Shown: positions 1-12,012 of the stretch, piece by piece
Numbering within the stretch: the stretch's first letter is position 1
How the letters are laid out: each line of letters begins with the position of its first letter
NCBI RefSeq assembly: GCF_008831285.2
Contig: NC_045138.2
Coordinates: 4,307,205 to 4,371,204, forward strand
Direction: 5' to 3'
Source of the DNA: Nymphaea colorata
Taxonomy: Eukaryota > Streptophyta > Magnoliopsida > Nymphaeales > Nymphaeaceae
Length of the DNA stretch: 64,000 bases
Program-made: the position numbers and the translations under genes
The notes under the pieces: generated by a model
Told to the model about the DNA's origin: nothing
Seen by the model: only the letters and a program-made list of their open reading frames with translations
Databases searched by the model: none

Positions 1-195
1 GCCAATGCAAAAAGCACGTGACTTGAAGATATGGTAAGTAAAGTTCCACTGCTACAGTGGAATTTTACTTATGCGAAAAGCACGTCATTTGAAGATATGG
101 TTTTCTCCTCCCTAGCAGACATGATGGAAGTAAAGTTTCGCTGCTACAGTGGAATTTCACCTATGCGAAAAGCACGTGACTTAGTGAAGAGATGG
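1..195. repeat. Imperfect tandem repeat at the left edge
   Basis: A motif reading AAAAGCACGTGACTTGAAGA, with variants, recurs at about 9-34, 73-100 and 165-195. The stretches between carry a second shared motif (GCTACAGTGGAATTT at about 50 and 150). The spacing is uneven (about 65 and 93 bases), so this is a decayed array of roughly 2.5 copies that is cut by the window edge. The short open frames here are by-products of the repeat. Confidence 0.55.
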
Positions 196-235
196 CTTTC
201 TTCTCCCCAGCAGACATGTTCTATGTGGAAAAGAT

Positions 236-1820
236 GAAGAGAGTATAGATCACTTGTTTTGGTGTTGTAACTTCATGCAGAAAGTAAACAAGAGGTGCCA
301 AATTCAGGCAGGTAGTGCTTAGACTGGATTTGTCATTGGAGATGTGTTCAGGGTCCCATCTTCTTGCTGGTTATCCAGAAATGCACGTCTACTCGGCTCC
401 TCTGTGATGTGGCTTCCATTGTCACAAATGATGTTGATTTCTGACGGGTGTAAATTATGTCACCGAAGGAAGGGGGGTTGTGTTAGTGGTTTTTTTTTGT
501 TATAATTTACATAAATTAAAAAAAATCATTTATCTTATATAAAAATATTAAAAAATTATATTTCAACCCCTGTTAAAATTTTGAAATCATAATTTGTCCT
601 CCCTCATAAAAAATTTCTTGCTGCACCCCTAGAATTACCGACACTACTTCATTAAATGATCCTACTGTTGCCGATGTAGCATTAGTAGATCCCATTTCTA
701 GCACTTTTACAATGTTTGATTCAATCCATTTCTTGTATTGATAGCTCCACATACTGAATATCATTTGATGCACTACTCATTGTATTTGGCAGTTTCTGCC
801 TCCCTAGAGTCTGATTAAGTGGCATGCAATATTACATGAAGTTTTGCTATCAGACAAATTAGTCGATTTTATAGGCCCCAATTGAAAAGCTTTTAAAAAT
901 GTTTTTGGGGCAATTACTAACACATGCATCAATATAATAAGAGTATTTATTTATTCAATTAAATAATTAAAAAGAAAAAAAGTGATGATTCAAATGTACG
1001 ATTATGTCCACTTTTTTCTTTTTGACAAACATGATATTTCTTTCCACCCAAAAAAAAAAATCTTCTAAAAGGCTGTCGAAGGAGATTTTTCTACATACAA
1101 ATCTTCTTTCTCCAGTTTGGTAAGATTGAAAGCCTATGGTGCTTGCAATTCAAACAGAATATTAAGCTTATAACTGATCCTTTCAGAACTTGAAGAAGGA
1201 AAATCAAACGAAGAAAAAGAAGAAGCAACACATCTCAATCATACTTGGTTTCTTGATGTAACTCCAAACAATCCAAATTAGGACAAGCACAAGAGTCCCT
1301 CTCAATGATTTTTCACTCACACATTCCTCTTCCGACCTTCATAAGATAATTTGAGTAAGAAAGGGAACCTAAATTCTAGACCTTAGGCCACCCATGTTAT
1401 GTTGCTCGTCGATCCCTCTGCTCCCATAACTTTTCGCTTGCAACATCACTCAATATTGATTACATGTTATATCAACATCCAATTGCTCTTAAACTAAAAG
1501 GTCTCCTGCAGAGAGACATACGTTCTGCATGCCAGCTTCCATGCCTCATTTTGCTATCAAGAGCCAGCAAAGGCAAGTGGGTGCTTAATTATGAGCATCT
1601 CACATGGATCAGATGTAAAATGTCACAGCGACAATAGAAAAAACCTTTGATTTGATTTTTAGAGTAGGCAAGAGATGCATCATGCTGTGAAAGCGCATTG
1701 TTTTGTTCATATACTTTTCAGGTTTCCTACATCCCAATTGTTCACTTACTGTGCAATAATGCCCAACTTGTCAAACAATTGAAAAACCTGCATATCATGA
1801 GTCATGTACACAAAAAATGA
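236..1820. other. No gene recognised; AT-rich intergenic DNA
   Basis: No frame shows a recognisable protein. A purine run (about 464-476, ending in GGGGGG) followed by TTGTGTTAG and an AT-rich stretch resembles the polypurine-tract/LTR edge of a retroelement, but no LTR pair or PBS could be found. Confidence 0.4.
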
Positions 1821-1828
1821 GGATCAGG

Positions 1829-1930
1829 TAGGGCTGTTCAACAAGTCGAGCTAACACGAACTCACTCGATAAACTTGACTCTAGCTCGAATCGTTTATTA
1901 AAGCTCGAGCTAAGTAGGCTTGGCTTAGTA

Positions 1931-2013
<83 letters not shown>

Positions 2014-2286
2014 ATAAGTTGCATAAAATTATCAGAAAAGTTAGACAGCTCAAATGGGTGCGCACGTGACTGGAATAGCTCAAGCTTAATCAAGCCGACT
2101 GGAGCCCAATTCAAGTTTTAAGAGCTCGAGCCGAGCTCGGGTTTCAAGAGTTCGATCCGAGTCGAGTTCGAGCTAATGAAGTCGAACTCAACTTGAGCTC
2201 GACCCAAGTTCGAGTTTTTCTCAAGATAGTCAAGCCAAGTTCAAGCTGACTCAGCTTGGCACGAACTTGGCTCATGAACAGCCCTA
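1829..2286. mobile_element. hAT-like MITE with TAGGGCTGTTCA termini
   Basis: The element begins TAGGGCTGTTCA and ends in the exact reverse complement TGAACAGCCCTA. It is flanked by GGATCAGG (1821-1828) and TGATCAGG (2287-2294), a 7/8 match to an 8-bp target duplication as expected of hAT elements. The subterminal sequence is rich in AGCTCGAG/CAAGTTCGAG motifs in both orientations. A CA/TA microsatellite interrupts the middle. It has no coding capacity. Superfamily assignment rests on TSD length and is an inference. Confidence 0.8.
1934..2012. repeat. (CA)n(TA)n microsatellite
   Basis: A nearly uninterrupted run of CA dinucleotides (one CAAACA break) passes into TATATA. It lies inside the MITE and generates spurious Cys/Val-rich open frames on the minus strand. 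Confidence 0.97.
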
Positions 2287-2778
2287 TGATCAGGTGCGAT
2301 GCAATTGTGCTAAAATTTTACAACTGCAGTTTAAAAGCCATGTTTTGAAGTCCACAACTTCAACTAACAATTTTAATAGATCCGCACTTAGATCTGCTTA
2401 TCTAGATGATAAGATTCAATAGCCTATGAAGCTTGAAAATTTTAATATGCCAAAAATTCTGATCATCCTACCTTCCTATGCAACTTAATTAATTCCAAAT
2501 GAACCCGTCGGACAGTGAATTTCATTTTAGACTAGGCAGATCACTTCTGTGCAATTTGAATTTTGAAAAGGAACCTAAGCCTCTGATTTCATAGCATAAG
2601 AATCCCAATAACTAGTCTGAGTTTGGATCCAGGTCTTGTAAGATCAAGAAAATGAATTCCAAATGCAACCCGCATAACTTAATCCACATCATATGTACAT
2701 GGATTTAATTTGCATCTAAGTCTATATATCCATGAGATGGACTAGTTTGGATTTTGGAGAGAATTTTTCATACTTTTA

Positions 2779-3424
2779 GGCCCCGTTTGATTGCCGGGGT
2801 AAATCACTTGGAGAGGGTGAAAAATGTACGGGTGGGTGAAATTTCACCCGCCCGACTAAACAAACATCAAACAGGGTGAAATTTCACCCGTTTAATGGAA
2901 AAGGGAGCGGGTGAACTTTCACCCGCTCGAAAATGCTTCGTTTTACCTCATTTCTCCCCAAACCTCCTCACCTCCGCAGCTTCTTCTTCGCTCGGCCTTG
3001 TGCCTTCCCGTCGCACAAGAGGCGTCGCCCCTCTCACCGTCACCACTCCGCCATCGCCGCTCCGCTCCTCCGCCGGTTCGCTTTCTCCCTTTCTCTCTTG
3101 CTCTTGTCGATGCATTCGTTTTCTCCCTTTCCCTCTTGCTGATGCCTTCGCCACCGTTCTGCAGCCTTTTATCTTCTCACAATCGAGCAAGCCAGCCATC
3201 TCTCTAACCTTCCTTCATTGCCAGGGACGAGCAAGGTTAATCTTACCACGTTAAATTCTTCCTGTGTATCAAACAGGGTTAAATTTAACATGTTAAATTT
3301 TTCCTGTGCATCAAACAGAGCCTCAGATTGGAAGAAGGAGAAATTTCATCCTGTAAATTTTTTTAGAAAAATTTACCATGGTAAATTTATCTCGTTAAAT
3401 TTCACCCGACAATCAAACGGGCCC
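2779..3424. mobile_element. PIF/Harbinger (Tourist-like) MITE with a GC-rich core
   Basis: The terminal inverted repeats are GGCCCCGTTTGATTG at the left and the complement of GGGCCCGTTTGATTG at the right (14/15 match), flanked on both sides by TTA (2776-2778 and 3425-3427). TTA duplications with a GGSCC-GTTTG terminus are characteristic of PIF/Harbinger-derived MITEs. Subterminal copies of GTGAAATTTCACCCG-type palindromes occur near both ends. The core at about 2930-3220 is C/T- and CG-rich, unlike its AT-rich surroundings, and resembles a 5' leader or coding start of a plant gene. It carries overlapping open frames but no recognisable domain. Confidence 0.85.
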
Positions 3425-3427
3425 TTA

Positions 3428-4880
3428 CTCTTGATTTGTTTTTACCCGGATAGATGTAGAACTGATGTTTTGGGTTTATGTATCTCCCAAACTGCATGAG
3501 GAGATTTTGCATATTCGTCTCGAGCAATTGAGATGGATCTCTAAATGTATTACCTTACTGCATGCAAGTGAATTAAGGAACCCACAATATCACAATGACC
3601 AACACGATCCATTTGCCAAATGGATCGTTCAGAGGGACAGCAGTAGCCCTAGTCCACACACGTATATGCACCACATTAAGGGACTTCCGAGACATTTTGA
3701 GAATTTCATTATTTTTTACTTTCCATCTTTTGTCCTCATAGAAGGGTTTTACCTTTGACAGACCAGGGGCATCCTGGTCTTTTTTTCACCATCTGCATGA
3801 GAAAACATGCACCAGCTGGTGCATATAATTAACTTGGCCTTCAAAGTGCTAGGGCTGCCTCTTATCCACTATGTCACATGGGTGCTTTCAAATGGCTGCC
3901 GCATTTGTGCCGCACCCATGTCGGTGTTGGTGGTTCTCCGACGTAGTACATTTGGTTTTCCTGTCAAAACCGATAATTTTAAATGTACACATAACTAAAT
4001 TATCTTTAATACAAAAAAATACATATAAATGTAAATAAATGAGACTACTCAACAGTTAAAGAACTATGTAACAAATGATTTATACATATACACATATATA
4101 TAATTATTGCACCCACACCCCGTACTCAGGTGACAGCTTATCCATATAAAAGAACTGTGTCTTGGGTGGATAAAAGAACTGTCTCTTGGGTGGATCACCA
4201 AGCGGTGAGGCTACATTCACATTACCATGTTGTCGTTCTGGTTTGAGGAAGACTTAGTAAAGCTACACGGTTCAGTAAGTGTAACTTCGCTCGTGGTACA
4301 TATCTTCACACAAAAATATGATTTTGGGAGACCATATGATTCACTAACACTAGTTTGAAAAACTATTGCATCTCTTGCCGAATCCAAATCAGGACGATCG
4401 CCTGGCCGTGAGCGACCAATGAAAGGGCTGAATGTCACTCAGTCAATGAAACTGTTGGATTTCAGATCTGGATCTGTCCATGTTGGGCCGGGGTCTATTA
4501 TGATACGGTTAAACAGCCACACGGTTACTGGTACAAATACGAGTATGGGGATATTGGTAGGGACACAACAATTTTAAAAGTTTTGAACATGGGAATAAGC
4601 CAATGTATATACAGAAGTGTACATATATGTACAAACTGTCATAAAAAATATGGATAATTCCACAAGAAATATGAAAACACCCCAACAATATGCAAAATTA
4701 ATTCCCAAAATTCCACAAAAGTATGCTAAAATTCCACAGAACCTTGCAAATTCTAAAAAGTACCCAAAAATCAAAACTACCGTGTCCAACTACATGGCGG
4801 TGCCAATGTTGACATGGGTATAGCAGCCTTCCGGCAATTTCTGTGTTATCTGCATTGGTGATGGCCCCTTGATCTTGAAT
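3428..4880. other. No gene recognised
   Basis: Short open frames on both strands have no recognisable motif and no promoter context. A tandem pair of short repeats (AAGAACTGTGTCTTGGGTGGAT and a variant) sits at about 4150-4196. Confidence 0.4.
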
Positions 4881-4883
4881 GTA

Positions 4884-5183
4884 AGTCTGGGCATAGTAAC
4901 GGGCTGCAGCCTATAACTATGGCCCAAGCCCGACGCGAAAATCCAAACCCAAGCTTGGGCGAGACCCAGCCCAGCCCGATTAACATTAAAAAATATATTT
5001 TTAATATAAAATAATATATAAATATAATTTAATCATAATAAATATAATTATATGTATAATAAAAAGTTTATTAAATATAAATTATCAGGTTGAGTCGGGC
5101 CCACCTGGGCCGACCCCACATCTGATATTCTGAGCTTGGGCTCGAGTTGGGCTGGGTACCGGGTACCCGGCCTCCTGCCCAAG
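4884..5183. repeat. GC-ended, AT-cored inverted repeat element
   Basis: The left arm holds CTGGGCATAG, GCCCAAGCCC and CAAGCTTGGGC. The right arm holds GGGCCCACCTGGGC, GAGCTTGGGCTCGAG and GGCCTCCTGCCCAAG. Between them lies a very AT-rich core. A second copy in the opposite sense lies near 25960-26260. The arms are imperfect and no target duplication was secured, so the edges are approximate. Confidence 0.45.
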
Positions 5184-5189
5184 CTTACT

Positions 5190-5935
5190 TGAATGGAAGA
5201 AAAGTGAGTGAACGGCAAATAAGAGATGGAAAAGAGATAGATATATCAGATGGCTGGGGATCACCATATCTCTGTCTTGGTTCATGAGTCTCAGCGATTA
5301 GGATTGTGGAACGCCACCAGGAGGTTCTGCACCTGTGGAACGCGGAAAATAGTGACCACATGTGATGTGAAACCAAATTTCCCTCTTCTTTTGCATCTTT
5401 TACCGTTCCCTTTCACTCTTATATGCAAGTAGATAGAAGATAGAGAAAAAAGGCACATTCGCCCTTGAAATGGAGAATTAATGGACTTCGAGCTTCCTCA
5501 TGGACATTGTGGTTCTAAGATCTTACTTTTAATATCATGAGAAGCAGAAGATTCCTAAAAGATGATGGAAAATTAAAGCCAAACTAAATGCTTAATATCT
5601 GCTTTGTCTGGAAGGAATCTCAAGGGACACTTGATCAGGACTCTCCCACGATTTGCCAGTAATCAAGACATGAGTACATTATGCATATGTCCTCCCCAAG
5701 ACTCATGCATTAAGTATATTATCAGGCATCACGAGGAATGTATGAGTCCAATATTATAAAGTCTTGAAACTTCTTAAGAAAATATGGGTCGGTATTCTTG
5801 TAATGTAAACTCATATAAAATCATGCGTAGATGCCATTTGGTAACAGGAAAGCTGCGTTCTTAGGAAATCAATGTTCTATCTATATGTCTCTAAGATGAA
5901 CAAATGCAGAAAACACTACATTCCAAAGAATGTAG
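5190..5935. other. No gene recognised
   Basis: Nothing coding is seen. The segment from about 5832 (GCCATTTGGTAACAGGAA) to about 6093 (CTGCCAAATGCC) has weak inverted ends around the 5S-derived sequence and may be the body of the element that carries it. Confidence 0.35.
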
Positions 5936-5938
5936 TGC

Positions 5939-6060
5939 TGATTGCAATTATACCAGCACTAACGCACCAGATCCCATCAAAACTCCAAAATTTGAGTATG
6001 TTTGGGCGAGAGTAGTACAGGGATGAGTGACTTCATGAGAAGTCCTTGTGTTCAGTCCCC
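5939..6060 (+). pseudogene. 5S rRNA-derived sequence (pseudogene, or 5S head of a SINE/Cassandra-type element)
   Basis: About 120 bases align end to end with plant 5S rRNA as I know it. Retained blocks include TATACCAGCACTAA near the 5' end, GATCCCATCA, ACTCC, TTGGGCGAGAGTAGTAC and AAGTCCTTGTGTT near the 3' end. The length equals a full 5S gene. The internal promoter is degraded: box A reads AAATTTGAGTATG where AAGTTAAGCGTGC is usual, and box C reads GGATGAGTGACTTCA. A single diverged copy outside an array argues against a working rRNA gene. Known carriers of 5S sequence are 5S-derived SINEs and the LTRs of Cassandra TRIM elements, and which one applies is not settled. Confidence 0.85.
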
Positions 6061-7189
6061 AAAAACATAGTGCTTGTACTGCCAAATGCCCTCTTAGATA
6101 TCTAAGGAAGATGATTCAGATCTCCCAATTATTCATTCCACAATGCATTCAAAGTTGAGGTTATATAAAAATAAGATACCAAAATAGTGCCTCAAAGATA
6201 AAAACTCAATTAATGCAGGCTTTCAAAATCTAAAGTGCCAAATGTAAAACAAAGAAGGTTGGTTGCTTTTGTTGGCCAAGTGATGTGGTTTCTCTCACTA
6301 AAAAATACATCTAAGTGCCCCAAGTTGCTCTCAAAGTGCTCTATCCAATTTCTTGAGGGCCTTCAAGTGATAATGGTACTTCAAAGTGGGGGTTTCCATT
6401 CATTTAATTGCAAAGATCCTGGCATTCCCATCAAGCCAACAATCCTTTAGGTACATGTATCAAATAAGGGAAGCCAAGGACATGTATACAGAATGTGTTC
6501 CTAACACCTGAAAGAAAATATTTCATTCAAAGAACAGAGTGTTCTACCAAATGATCTAGAACATCTTCACTCTTCCAATGCAGTAAGTTGAACAGGAAAG
6601 GTGGAAGAAAGAATGCTTCAGTAATGCTTTCTCCCCACTCTCCCCCTTTACTGATGTTTTTTTGGGGTCCGTGTCACTAAGGTAACATTTGGCTGCACCA
6701 GGATTGAAATCCTAGGATTTACACCCCCATTCCAAAATGTGGATGCCTTTGTCGAACTTGAATTATAATCCGCTGGATATCTATCCAGTAAGTTGACAAC
6801 ATGGAAAAAAAATTGGAATGTTGTTAAAGCTTTTAAGTAACAAGTTTTTCAAACCTTCAAATTGATCTGCTTGATAAAGTTTTTCTAATCTATACTAGTA
6901 TGTTTTTCATTTAATTGCCTCAATACATACTACACATATGGTTAAATGAATGAAATCTGAAATTAAGCATTTTTAATGTGGGCACTCTCAAATAATTGCC
7001 AAACTTTTGTTATTCATTCTCCATGTTCTTACAGCAACGAGAAACTGCTTTCATGGTGAAATAAACATATGGCGTATTTCAATTTTCAGGCTTACTTTTC
7101 TTACATAAATCCAGAAACAAAACTACTTTTAGAGATTTTAATGAAAATGGTCATTCATTTCATGAAAATTCAAACTAAGGGCTTGATAC
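6061..7189. other. No gene recognised
   Basis: AT-rich sequence with no conserved frame. Its last part may be the remnant 5' leader of the LINE that follows. Confidence 0.35.
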
Positions 7190-8081
7190 AGAAGAAGATC
7201 TGGCTGAAGTTGTGAAGAGAAGGGCATGGAGAGTGGGCGGATGCACTTTAATCACTAGCTGATGGCAACCTGGCCAGGAGATGAAGATTAATACAGTAGG
7301 TATAGTTATGTTGTGGATTCATCTCCCTCAGCTACCCATTCACCTATGGAATGAATACTATGACAAGGGCATAGCGACAACTCTACGAGGATAATATGCT
7401 AAGGAAGATAGCTGCTCGGACAAATGGGAGAAGGTTGGTTTTACAAGGGTGAAGATCGAAGTGCCGATCAATTTCTCCCCGTTTCCGTGGATTTCTCTGC
7501 ACTTGGGGGGATGGTCGATCGATCTTATAGGAGGTTGCTTACGAATCTAGAATTTCATTTTGTGACCTTTGTGGTGCCCTCACTCACACTAGGTCAACGC
7601 ATAAGAAACATACAGAGGGAGGGCCAGCCGCAACAAACTCCTAGTCCACGGTGAAAATGGCGACCAAAGTCTGGAGGGGGCACCAACGAAAGGGAGGACC
7701 ACACATTGCCAAACTGACCATGTTAGGTGATGCAAAAGTGAGGAATGAAATCTAGGGAGCGGGAGGTGGAACACACACCAATTGCTTATCAAAAGGAGCA
7801 GACCAAGGGGAAAGGACTGCAAGGCGACAATGGGACAGGAAAAGCCAAGTATCAAGCAATGGAGCTGAATCACCGAGCCTTAGGTAACCCTTTTGATGCA
7901 TTGGCTAACAAAAACAAGATGGAGGAACTCAGCTTTCCTCTCAGTTTCACCTTTGAATCTGGGAGGCCAGCGATTGTGCTAAAATCTAGTGAGGGCAAGA
8001 CCAAAGGAACTATACCTCAAGACAAGCTGGTGAGAGGCATCCACATTAATGGGCATAGACAGAAGAAGCAGGATTAGCAAT
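7190..8081 (+). pseudogene. LINE ORF1 remnant, 5' part (DUF4283 and zinc knuckle)
   Basis: Reading the plus strand gives RRAWRVGGCTLI, WQPGQEM and WIHLPQLPIHLWNEYYDKG, then KWEKVGFTRVKIEVP, which is the usual run of the DUF4283 RNA-binding region of plant L1 ORF1 proteins. It is followed after a shift by FCDLCGALTHTRSTH, a zinc knuckle spaced C-x2-C-x4-H-x4 with His replacing the last Cys. A later open frame (7745-8077) continues to a TAG just before the nested insertion. Several in-frame stops make it non-functional. Confidence 0.75.
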
Positions 8082-8849
8082 TGTTCGCATCCCCAAATTT
8101 TTTGGTTGGTTTTGGAGTGCTTAAGAAAGATGAGTTTTTATTTTGAAAATGAGAGAAAGTGACTCACCCGTTGGTACGAGGCGACCACTTCCGACGACTT
8201 TACCGGGAGTAATCAACCCAATGACTATGTTTATTATTGATGCATTTCATTTTCGCTTGAATATCTTTTCCATTCTATATGCGGTGTAGAAAAATATTGA
8301 AAGTTTGTTGTTTCGAACTTTTGAAAATGTTCTTGAAGAATCATTTGAGAATGTGAAATATTTTAGGGAAAACTAGAATTGAGAAATCTTTGTAAAGATC
8401 ATTTGGAAAGCTTGAGAAATCATTTTGAAGTCACTTTAGTGTTCTCTTAAGATTTTAAGTAGTTTTGATATTTTGATATAATTCGGTTACTACTTAGTTA
8501 TAGTTCCATCTCATCTTTCTTAAAATTTTTTGAAGAGGTGTTTGTGATCATAAGTGATATTAAGTGATTGTGGATGCATGAATGCATTGATCCTGCATAA
8601 TTGGAAAAGAAAATCATTCATTCTTACCATAACATTCATCTAAAAACATTCATACCATGATATATATTTAAAATTTTTGTTTTTATAGTTATGATACATA
8701 AGAAGAAAATGTTTTTGAAAATGGATTGAGGTTGTAGACCATCAAGCATGAATCTAATATTGGGTCATTACTTGACTTTGGTCTTAGTGAAGTCGGTAAA
8801 TAAAAAGATCAAGAGAGGAAAATGTTAAAAAGAATGGAAAAAATGCAAT

Positions 8850-9215
8850 ACTTTCATAAAAAGAAAGAGAGAGTAGATAGAAAAAGATGTACATACCATC
8901 ACATATGTACGTATGTGAAAGTTTGTAAAAATGATGTTGATTTGAATAGAAAGAGAGAGTTTTAAAGGAAAAGAGAAATATATATACATACATACATGTG
9001 TATGTATAAGAAAAATTGTAAAGAAAGATGTTTGCCTTGAAAAGAAAAATAAAAGATTCTATAAAGATAAAAAAGAACACATGCATATATGTATTCATGT
9101 GTATATGAAAATTTGCAAAATATAATGTGAAAACATAGAGAGAGAATGAGAAAGGGAATCATCACGTGCACATATATGTATATAATATGTATATACATAC
9201 ATGTCTTTATGAGAT
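8850..9215. repeat. Degenerate tandem repeat, about 90-110 bp units
   Basis: Three to four diverged units alternate a purine block (GAAAGAGAGAGTTTTAAAG type) with a TACATACATACATGTGTATG-type block and a GAAAATTTG(C/T)AAAA block. They lie inside the U3-like part of the nested element and give rise to Tyr/Ile-rich minus-strand open frames that are not genes. Confidence 0.6.
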
Positions 9216-9410
9216 TAGAAATGAAGAAATGACTTAAAATAACTGACTTCAAATTTGATGTAGGCCGGAGGGGAGTTTGGATTCATGCAAGAGCTTAAGC
9301 TAAGTCTCCAAAGCCACATTAGAAAGTGTTCTTTGGAAAATATTTTTGGAGAACATGATCGTGAACATAAAACATAGTTATTTCATTGGTTACAAGAGAA
9401 TATGTTTCTT

Positions 9411-10560
9411 CCACCGTTGGGTATGAAAGAAAGCCAAACCACACGATAAGGCGCTCAGTAGGTTTCCTAATCGGATTATTAAAAGGAAACTAACACGAAA
9501 TGACATGAAAATACATATTAACATATACACATTCGTGAGGGTTTTCCTCGAGTTGGACAAGCCTCAACCTCAAAAATTTATATAATAATAAAGAGTCACA
9601 AACCACACTCTCATTCTCATTGTGCATTCACATATATGAATAGAAAAATCAAGCAACTATGCATAAACAATATCTAAAATAGAGCAACATTAAAGTAATA
9701 GAGAGAACTTGTTAAATCATATAATGCAATAGTATCTCACATTCTCAGTGCACTCAAGAATAGCTTCTTGACTCTAAAATAGAGATTTGAGAGCTATGGC
9801 CATGAGGAGATGGAGAAGAGAGGAAACACCAATACTATGTTCTAAAAAAGAGAGCATGATTTAATCATAAATGAAACAACACTTCATCTTCTCATGGCCA
9901 TGAGGAGATGAAGAAGCAAAAAAACAACAATACTGTGTTTTAGAAAAGAGAGCATGATTTAATCATAAAATGAAACATCACTATTCCACTGTTGGGTATG
10001 GAAGAAAGCCAAACCACACGATAAGGCGCTCAGTAGGTTTCATAATCGGATGATTAAAAAGAAACTAACGTGAAATGACATGAAAATGCATATTAACATG
10101 TACACATTCGTGAGGATTTTCCTTGGGTTGGACAAGCCCCAACCTCAAAAATTTATATAATAATAAAGAGTCACAAACCACACTCTCATTCTCATTGTGC
10201 ATTCATATATATGAATAGAAAAATCAAGCAACTATACATAAACAATATATAAAATAAAGCAACATTCAAGTAATAGAGAGAACTTTTTAAATCATATAAT
10301 GCAATAGCATCTCATCTTCTCATGCTCCCAGTGCACTCAACAATAGCTTCTTGACTCTAAAATAGAGATTTGAGAGCTATGGCTATGAGGAGATGAAGAA
10401 AAGAGGAAACAACAATACTATGTTCTAAAAAAGAGAGCATGATTTAATCATAAAATGAAACATCACTTCATCTTCTCATGGCCATGAGGAGATGAAGAAG
10501 AGAGAAAGCAACAATACTGTATTTTAGAAAAGAGAGCATGATTTAATCATAAAATGAAAC
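9411..10560. repeat. Two tandem copies of a 575-bp unit
   Basis: CCACCGTTGGGTATGAAAG at 9411 recurs as CCACTGTTGGGTATGGAAG at 9986, and the match continues through the whole unit (for example AAACCACACGATAAGGCGCT in both). Each copy ends in two shorter, about 105-base repeats containing GGCCATGAGGAGATG and GAGCATGATTTAATCATAAA. Confidence 0.9.
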
Positions 10561-10569
10561 ATTACTTCA

Positions 10570-11690
10570 CATTCTCATGCGAATAGCTTATTGACTCTAA
10601 AATAAAGATTTAGAGGCTATCATATATGGTCATGGGAAGATGAAGAAGGGAAGAAATAAGGGAACAACAACAAGTCTATCTTCAAGAAAAGAAAAACATT
10701 ATTCAATCATGAAATGAAATATAATATTATTTTCTCATGCTCTCGGTGCACTCAAGAATAGCTTCTTAATTCTAAAATAAAAATTTGAAGGCTATCTCAC
10801 ATGGCCATGAGGAGATCAAAAGGAGAGAAAATAAGGAAACCAAAACAAAGCTATATTCAAGAAAAGAAATAATAATTCAATCATAAAATGAAATATTACT
10901 TCACCTTCTTATGCTCCTCGTGCACCCAAGAATAGCTTTTTAACTTAAAAATTAAAATTTTAAAACAATCTTATATGGCCATGGGGAGTTGAAGAAGGGA
11001 ATAAATAAGGAAACAACAACAAGTCTATCTTCAAGAAAAGAAAGAACATTATTCAATCATGAAATGAAATATAATATCATCTTCTCATACTCTCAGTGCA
11101 TTCAAGACTAGCTTCTTAACTCTAAAATAGAGATTTGAAGGCTATCTCATATGACCACAAGAAGATCAAGAAGAAAAAAAATAAGAAAACCAAAACAACA
11201 CTATATTCAAGAAAAGAAAGAATGATCCAATCATAAAATGGAATATTACTTAACCTTCTCATACTCTCGGTGCACTCAAGAATAGTTTTTTAAAATGAAG
11301 ATTTTAAAGCAATTTTATATGGTCATGGGGAGATGAAGAAGAGAAGAAATAATGAAACAACAACAAGTCTATCTTCAAGAAAAGAAAGAACATCATTCAA
11401 TCATGAAATAAAATATAATATCATCTTCTCATGCTCCCGGTGCACTCAAGAATAGCTTCTTAACTCTAAAATAGAGATTTGAATGTTATCTCATATGACC
11501 ACGAGAAGATCAAGAAGAGAGAAAATAAGGAAACCAAAACAACACTATATTTAAGAAAAGAAAGAATGATTCAATCGTAAAATGGAATATTACTTCACCT
11601 TCTCATGCTCCCGGTGCACTAAAGAATAGTTTTTTAAAATGAAGATTTTAAAGCAATCTTATATAGCCATGGGAAGATGAAGAAGGGAAG
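10570..11690. repeat. About 173-bp tandem repeats in an alternating two-type order
   Basis: The landmark CTCGGTGCACTCAAGAATAG, with variants, falls near 10741, 10915, 11093, 11266, 11436 and 11609, spacings of about 170-178 bases. Successive units alternate between a type with GAGATTTGAAGGCTATCTCA and CCAAAACAACACTATATTC and a type with GATTTTAAAGCAATCTTATA and AACAACAACAAGTCTATC, so the true period is a dimer of about 345 bases. Confidence 0.85.
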
Positions 11691-12002
11691 AAACAAGAGA
11701 AAAAAAGGAGAGAGATGATGACTACATACCTTTAATGAGAATGACTTTTGGAAAAATGAACGCCTTAGCTTGGAATGATCATACATCTCCTTTTAGTGAA
11801 GCTCCAAGATGATGAAGATGATGCCTACAAAAGAGTGGTAGTTTGATGAAGCTTGCTCCAAGTTGGAAAAGAAAAGAGAAATGGAAAGAGGAAGAAGGAA
11901 ATTGAGGAAGGGAGCTAAGGGAAAAACTCTAAGTTTTGAAGTGAGGATGCACTAGAGTTTCTCCAAGGATTAGCTCATGCCCAAGAGGGAGGATTGTGAG
12001 GG

Positions 12003-12012
12003 TATTTATAGA
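12003..12012 (+). promoter_or_regulatory. TATA box of the nested LTR
   Basis: TATTTATAGA in the context GAGGGTATTTATAGAGAG matches the TATA region of plant LTR promoters. It lies about 745 bases from the 3' end of the element, so transcription would start near 12040 with R and U5 downstream. This orients the element on the plus strand. Confidence 0.55.

Noticed and set aside
1795-2114. Minus-strand Cys/Val-rich open frames
   Set aside because: They are read through a CA microsatellite; the composition is entirely that of the repeat.
2895-3254. Overlapping open frames in the MITE core as a gene
   Set aside because: Frames on both strands overlap, none has a recognisable domain, and all lie within one transposable element.
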